From Tsukamurella pseudospumae (GTDB taxonomy: Bacteria; Actinomycetota; Actinomycetes; Mycobacteriales; Mycobacteriaceae), in NCBI RefSeq assembly GCF_001575205.1, contig NZ_LSRE01000050.1, positions 496,001-560,000 of the forward strand: a DNA stretch of 64,000 bases, written 5' to 3'. Positions 59,453 through 64,000 of this stretch are shown piece by piece. Within the stretch, counting starts at the first letter, position 1. Every line of letters begins with the position of its first letter. The notes beneath the pieces were generated by a model. That model worked only from the letters and a program-made list of their open reading frames with translations, did no database searches and had not been told where the DNA came from. The position numbers were made by a program, and so were the translations under genes.

Positions 59453-60630
59453 GCGAGGTCGACGCCGAGGATTTCGCCCAGATCCTGCACCAGGTCCGGG
59501 AGTGGGTGCGCACCCGCGTGGTCCCCCGCGAGCGGGAGATCGCCGACGCCGATGCGATCCCCGACGACCTGCGCCGGCAGGCGAAGGACATGGGGCTCTT
59601 CGGTTTCGCGATCCCGCAGGAATGGGGCGGCCTCGGCCTGGACCTCGCGCAGGACGTCGAACTCGCGATGGAGCTCGGCTACACCTCGCTGGCGGTGCGG
59701 TCGATGTTCGGTACCAACAACGGCATCGCCGGCCAGGTCCTGGTGAACTTCGGCACCGCCGAACAGAAGTCGACGTGGCTGGAGCGGATCGCCGCCGGCG
59801 AGGTCGTCGCGTCGTTCGCGCTGACCGAGCCCGGCGCGGGGTCGAACCCCGCAGGACTGCGCACCCGCGCCGCCCGGGACGGCGAGGGCGCGGACGCCGA
59901 CTGGGTGCTCGACGGCGAGAAGTGCTTCATCACCAATGCGCAGTCGGCGGACCTGTTCGTGACCTTCGCCCGCACCCGGCCCGCGGAGGCCGGCACCGGC
60001 CCGGGCATCGCGGTGTTCCTGGTCCCCGCGGACACGCCGGGCCTGGAGGTGGCGCCGCACGACGAGAAGATGGGCCAGCAGGGCGCCTGGACCTCGAACG
60101 TCGCGTTCACCGGCGTGCGCGTCCCGGCATCCGCGCTGGTCGGCGGCGACGAGGAGGGCGGTTACCGCGCTGCGATGACCTCGCTGGCCCGCGGCCGCGT
60201 ACACATCGCGGGCCTCGCGGTCGGCACTGCGCAACGGGCACTGGACGAGTCCCTGAGGCACGCGGCGGTCGCGACGCAGGGCGGCACGCCGATCGGCGAC
60301 TTCCAGCTGGTCCAGGCGCATCTGGCGGACATGCAGACCGGCGTCATGGCGGGCCGGGCCCTCGCTCGGGACGCCGCCGCGAAGTGGGTCTCCGGCGAGG
60401 ACCGGCGGATCGCACCGTCGGTCGCGAAGCTGTACTGCACCGAGATGGTCGGCGACGTGGCGGACCGCGCCGTGCAGATCCACGGCGGCTCGGGCTACAT
60501 GCGCGAGACCACCGTGGAGCGGATCTACCGCGACGTCCGGCTGCTGCGCCTGTACGAGGGCACCTCGGAGATCCAGCGGCTCATCATCGGCGGCGGCCTG
60601 GTCCGCCGTGCTCAGAAGGAGCTCGGCTGA
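59449..60630 (+). CDS. Acyl-CoA dehydrogenase
   Basis: The 393-residue flavoenzyme has FALTEPGAGSNPAGLRT (FAD/substrate contacts), KCFITNAQSADLF, and the C-terminal RLLRLYEGTSEIQRLIIGG in which the Glu is the catalytic base (about residue 378). It introduces a double bond into an acyl-CoA. ATG 59449 overlaps the DhaK stop by 4 nt, and its stop overlaps the next gene. Confidence 0.93.
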   Translation: MSEVDAEDFAQILHQVREWVRTRVVPREREIADADAIPDDLRRQAKDMGLFGFAIPQEWGGLGLDLAQDVELAMELGYTSLAVRSMFGTNNGIAGQVLVNFGTAEQKSTWLERIAAGEVVASFALTEPGAGSNPAGLRTRAARDGEGADADWVLDGEKCFITNAQSADLFVTFARTRPAEAGTGPGIAVFLVPADTPGLEVAPHDEKMGQQGAWTSNVAFTGVRVPASALVGGDEEGGYRAAMTSLARGRVHIAGLAVGTAQRALDESLRHAAVATQGGTPIGDFQLVQAHLADMQTGVMAGRALARDAAAKWVSGEDRRIAPSVAKLYCTEMVGDVADRAVQIHGGSGYMRETTVERIYRDVRLLRLYEGTSEIQRLIIGGGLVRRAQKELG

Positions 60631-61298
60631 CGCGCGTCATCGTGTTCGGCGCCACCGGGCTCCTCGGCCAGGGCGTGCTGGAGGCGTGCCTGCAGGCCCC
60701 GGACGTGACCGAGGTCCTGGTCGTCGCCCGCTCGACCACGGGCCGGGAACACCCGAAGCTGCGCGAGATCGAGCACCGCGACTTCACCGACTACTCCGCG
60801 GTCGCCGACCGGCTGGTCGGTTACGACGGCTGCTTCTTCTGCCTCGGCACCACCTCGGCGGGCAAGCAGGAGGCGCAGTACCGGATCGCCAACCGGGACA
60901 TCCCGATCGCCGCGGCCCGGGCGGTGCTCGCGGCGAACCCCGAAGCGGCCTTCTGCTACGTGTCCGGCGCGGGCACCGACGCCGGGTCGCGGCTGATGTG
61001 GGCGCGGGTCAAGGGCGAGACCGAGAACGCCCTCCTCGCCCTCGGTACAGGCACGTACATGTTCCGGCCCGCGATCATCCTTCCGCTGCCCGGGGCGCGG
61101 CTCCGGTCGCGGCTGAACACGGCGCTGTACGCGGTCATCGTTCCCGCCGCGCCGCTGCTGCGCCGCATGATCCCCGACCGGATCACTTCCGCGGTGGAGG
61201 TCGGCCGGGCGATGATCCGCACCGCAGAGATCCGGCCGCCGGATCGGGTGCTCGAGAACGCCCGGATCGTCGCGCTCAGCGCCAGTTCGGCCCCGTGA
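60627..61298 (+). CDS. NAD(P)-binding epimerase-like protein, apparent CTG start
   Basis: The 223-residue product begins LTRVIVFGATGLLGQGVLEACL with the Rossmann motif GATGLLG at residues 8-14, and has CFFCLGTTSAGKQEAQYRIANRDIP, like small epimerase/NmrA-like proteins. AGAAGGAG (60614-60621) is followed after 5 nt by CTG 60627, which overlaps the TGA of the dehydrogenase (CTGA). There is no ATG, GTG or TTG in frame before the motif; GTG 60642 would remove the first strand. The function is unknown. It converges with the PucR gene, overlapping 23 nt. Confidence 0.78.
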   Translation: MTRVIVFGATGLLGQGVLEACLQAPDVTEVLVVARSTTGREHPKLREIEHRDFTDYSAVADRLVGYDGCFFCLGTTSAGKQEAQYRIANRDIPIAAARAVLAANPEAAFCYVSGAGTDAGSRLMWARVKGETENALLALGTGTYMFRPAIILPLPGARLRSRLNTALYAVIVPAAPLLRRMIPDRITSAVEVGRAMIRTAEIRPPDRVLENARIVALSASSAP

Positions 61299-62568
61299 TC
61301 GCGGGGAATCGCCGGCACAGCAGCAGCGCGATCTCCACGTCCAGCCGACCGTCCTCGAGCGGCCGTCCGCGGCGTTCGATGGCCTTGCGCACCCGGTACT
61401 TCACCGTGTTGGTGTGCAGGTGCAGCAGCGGCGCGGCGGCGGTGAAGCTGGAGCCGGCCTCGAGGAACACCTGCAGCGAGTGCCGCAGGTGCGCATCCGA
61501 TTCGGTGGGCTCGGCGAGCGGCCCGAGCACCTCGCGCACCCAGACGTCCGCCGTCGAGAGATCGCCGCCCAGCATCGCGGCGATGACGACGCCGACGTCG
61601 CCGCTGGCCACCGAGACCCGGTCCTCCCCCGGTGCGCGTACCGCGACCGCGCGGGCGTGTTCGGCCAGCTCGTGCGAGCGCACGAACCCCACCACCCCGC
61701 TGCGGGGCGCGCCGATCGCGAGCGACGGCGCCTGCCGGTCGGACGCTCCGAGGGCGCGCAGGATCTCCACGGCACCGTCGGCCGCCCTGGCGGACAGCGG
61801 GATCCAGCCCCAGGCCGTCTGCCGGTCGTGCGCGAGGAACAGCGGCTTGGAGGAGGCGCCGAGGTGCTTCGCCGCGAGGAACAGGAAGCGTTCCATACCG
61901 ATCAGCTCACCGCGCTCGAGCTCCGGCTGCGGGTACCACATGATCACCGCAAGGCTGTGCTCGCGTAGCGGGTAGCGCAGCGCCGCGCTCATCTCGTCGA
62001 CGCCGCGGGAATCCGCGGTACCGGAGAGGATCCTGCGGATCTGCTCGCCCTGGATCCGCTCGCGACTCTCCCGCCAACGGTCGAGCTCCTGCCGGTACAC
62101 CTCGACGACCTGCTCGGAGATCCAGTCGATGTACTGCGAGGTCGCGGTGAACGTGGCCTCGAAGACCTCGAGCGCCGTATCGGCGTCGACACCGCCGGCC
62201 CGCACCTCCGCGAACACCAGGCGCAGCAGCTCCTGCTGGCCCAGGCGGTAGGCGCGGACCAGGGCGTTCGGCGTCACGTCGTGCTGCGCGAGCCGGCGCG
62301 CGTACTCGACGGCGGCGACCGGCGCGGTCACCCCCGCCACGTCGATGCCGTGCCGGATCGCCGCGAAGATCGTCGAGATGTTGCCCTCGACGCTGGCCCG
62401 CAGCAGCTCCACCAGCTGGGTATCACCCCGCAGCTCCGGGATCTGCGCGAGGATCACGTCCCGCACCGCGTCCGTCACCGCGGCGAGGCGGGGCTCCATC
62501 CGGGTGATCACCGCCGCTGCCGCCGAGACCGTTCCCTCGGAGGATCCGCTCGCGTCCGTCGCCGACAT
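61276..62568 (-). CDS. PucR-family transcriptional regulator
   Basis: The 430-residue protein ends with the PucR helix-turn-helix: VFLEAGSSFTAAAPLLHLHTNTVKYRVRKAIERRG (about residues 365-400). The N-terminal half (about 20-200) is helical (ISTIFAAIRHGIDVAGVTAPVAAVEYARRLAQHDVTPNALVRAYRLGQQELLRLVF). The middle resembles a GGDEF-related sensor segment. ATG 62568 is chosen over longer starts. It is divergent from the acyl-CoA synthetase gene at 62746, its likely target. Confidence 0.88.
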   Translation of the reverse strand: MSATDASGSSEGTVSAAAAVITRMEPRLAAVTDAVRDVILAQIPELRGDTQLVELLRASVEGNISTIFAAIRHGIDVAGVTAPVAAVEYARRLAQHDVTPNALVRAYRLGQQELLRLVFAEVRAGGVDADTALEVFEATFTATSQYIDWISEQVVEVYRQELDRWRESRERIQGEQIRRILSGTADSRGVDEMSAALRYPLREHSLAVIMWYPQPELERGELIGMERFLFLAAKHLGASSKPLFLAHDRQTAWGWIPLSARAADGAVEILRALGASDRQAPSLAIGAPRSGVVGFVRSHELAEHARAVAVRAPGEDRVSVASGDVGVVIAAMLGGDLSTADVWVREVLGPLAEPTESDAHLRHSLQVFLEAGSSFTAAAPLLHLHTNTVKYRVRKAIERRGRPLEDGRLDVEIALLLCRRFPAITGPNWR

Positions 62569-62745
62569 GAGCCCGAGCGTAGCGATCGCGGCGACGCGCG
62601 ACGGGTGATCCGTGGATCTCGCGCTGTTGTTCGTCGAGGACAACGCCGGAGGAATCCTTGGCCTGCGCGGACGATGTGACGTCGGTCACGTGGATCTAGA
62701 TTTCTCAGTGAGCCGGACCACACTCCACCCCTGAGAGGGCCTCCG

Positions 62746-64000
62746 ATGCACTTCGCACTCCTCCCCGCACACCGGGCCGCCGCCGCGCCCTCGGCGCCGG
62801 CTGTCGCCGACGACGACCGGACCCTCGACAACGCCGCGTTCCACCAGGTCATCGAGGCCGCGGCCACGACCCTCGCCGAGCTTGGCGTGCGCCGCGGCGA
62901 CGTGGTCGCGGTGCTCCTGCCCAACACGGCCGACCTCGTCGTGACGCTGTTCGCCGCGTGGCGCCTCGGCGCGGCGGTCACGCCGATCAACCCCGTCCTG
63001 ACCACCGATGAGATCCGCTACCAGGCGACGGATGCGAGCTCGGTTGTGTTGGTCACCGACAACGCGCGGACCGACGATCTCGGCACGTCGGTGCTGCTCA
63101 CCGCCGACCTCTACGCCGGAACCGAGGGCGCGCCCGCCGTCGACCCGCACGACGAGGATCGAGCCCTGCTGATCTACACCTCGGGCACCACGGGTCGCCC
63201 GAAGGGAGTTCGGCTCGACCACGCGAACCTGACGGCGCAGTGCCTCGCCCTCGTGGACGTCCTCGGGCTGACCGCCGACGATCACAGCCTGCTGATCCTG
63301 CCCCTGTTCCACGCGAACGGGATCGTGGCGGGCACGCTGTCGCCGCTGCTCGCCGGCGGCCGCACCACCGTGGCCGGCCGGTTCAAGGCCGCCACCTTCT
63401 TCGACCGGGTCGAGCAGGTCCGCCCCACCTACTTCTCCGCCGTCCCCACCATCTATCAGATGCTGGTCGACCTCCCGGCCGACGTCCGCCCCGACACCTC
63501 GTCGATCCGGTACGGGATCTGCGGTGCCGCGCCCGCCAGCGTCGAACTGCTCGCGAAAGTGGAGCAGCGCTACGGCTTCCCGCTCGTCGAGGGCTACGGC
63601 CTGTCCGAATGCACCTGCGTGGCAACGGTGAACCCGTACGACGGCGTCCGCAAGGCCGGCACCGTCGGACCCGCGATCCCCGGCGTGACCGTGCAGGTCC
63701 TGGGCCCCGACGGTGCCGTGCTGCCGGCCGGGGAGGCGGGCGACGTGGTGATCTCCGGCCCGAACGTCATGCGCGGCTACCTCAATCGTCCCGAGGACAC
63801 GACCGAGACCCTCGTGGACGGCCGGCTTCGCACCGGCGACATCGGATTCCTCGACGAGGACGGCTACCTCACCCTCGTCGATCGCGCGAAGGACCTGATC
63901 ATCCGCGGCGGGGAGAACATCTACCCCAAGGAGATCGAGTCCGTGATCTACCAACTGCCCCAGGTCGCCGAGGCGGCCGTCGTGGGCCGGCCGGACCCGA
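62746..64000 (+). CDS. AMP-dependent acyl-CoA synthetase (3' end beyond window)
   Basis: The frame is open from ATG 62746 to the window edge (at least 418 residues). It shows the adenylate-forming family motifs: IYTSGTTGRPKGV (P-loop, about residue 143), LPLFHANG, VEGYGLSECT, and DRAKDLIIRGGENIYPKEIE near the end. It links CoA to a carboxylic acid through an AMP ester. The substrate is unknown. The start and promoter face a PucR regulator. Confidence 0.92.
   Translation, partial: MHFALLPAHRAAAAPSAPAVADDDRTLDNAAFHQVIEAAATTLAELGVRRGDVVAVLLPNTADLVVTLFAAWRLGAAVTPINPVLTTDEIRYQATDASSVVLVTDNARTDDLGTSVLLTADLYAGTEGAPAVDPHDEDRALLIYTSGTTGRPKGVRLDHANLTAQCLALVDVLGLTADDHSLLILPLFHANGIVAGTLSPLLAGGRTTVAGRFKAATFFDRVEQVRPTYFSAVPTIYQMLVDLPADVRPDTSSIRYGICGAAPASVELLAKVEQRYGFPLVEGYGLSECTCVATVNPYDGVRKAGTVGPAIPGVTVQVLGPDGAVLPAGEAGDVVISGPNVMRGYLNRPEDTTETLVDGRLRTGDIGFLDEDGYLTLVDRAKDLIIRGGENIYPKEIESVIYQLPQVAEAAVVGRPDP

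Overview
The window is a high-GC (about 70%) actinobacterial chromosome segment. Gene order places it in the Mycobacteriales, in a Tsukamurella/Gordonia/Rhodococcus-like organism. Many neighbours match the Mycobacterium tuberculosis region from about Rv0858c to Rv0889c: citrate synthase CitA, SerC, SepH, a SpoU methyltransferase, a MarR regulator, a large MFS protein, a DUF2771 protein, a CspB-like protein, the moa genes flanking rpfA, a helicase-associated protein, XPB helicase and DapC. The species cannot be fixed from sequence alone. No rRNA, tRNA, CRISPR array or prophage was seen.

Region by region: 1-10.4 kb holds a cut-off MFS gene, pdxH/citA/serC, sepH, a DUF6928-like protein, a second MFS exporter, a SpoU methyltransferase, an Eis-like acetyltransferase and a MarR regulator. 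10.3-17.4 kb holds a PAP2 phosphatase, a sacsin/Hsp90-type ATPase with DUF3027, an MFS/DUF2771 pair and a CspB-like protein. 17.1-22.4 kb is the molybdopterin cluster (moaA, moaD; moaE, mog, moaC) around rpfA, which has a c-di-AMP (ydaO-type) riboswitch and a CRP-type site, followed by an elastin-like secreted protein of unknown function. 24.6-30.5 kb is an insertion between the helicase-associated gene and its usual partner xpb. It carries a toxin-antitoxin pair, an ECF42 sigma factor/YCII/membrane-protein module with matched divergent promoters, and a divergent aldehyde dehydrogenase/SDR pair. 32.2-41.8 kb is mixed accessory content: a 13E12-family HNH protein, two TetR-controlled units, a phytoene-desaturase-like oxidoreductase, dapC and an F420-type oxidoreductase. 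41.8-50.1 kb contains alkB and a DasR-like GntR regulator, then, beyond an AurF-like oxygenase and a DUF445/DUF4393 pair, a split GlcNAc-type PTS with nagA. The same palindrome precedes the regulator and the PTS. 50.1-64 kb holds a flavoprotein, an amino-acid ABC importer with a fused binding protein/permease, an ArsR/AHSA1 pair, a class III cyclase, two histidine phosphatases, a DhaKL/acyl-CoA dehydrogenase/epimerase operon, a PucR regulator and a cut-off acyl-CoA synthetase.

Two themes run through the window. Many genes look leaderless, with a TAnnnT -10 box 6-8 nt before the start codon, including two divergent pairs whose -10 boxes overlap. Several genes have conserved N-termini that extend upstream of any ATG/GTG/TTG and seem to begin at CTG or ACG.
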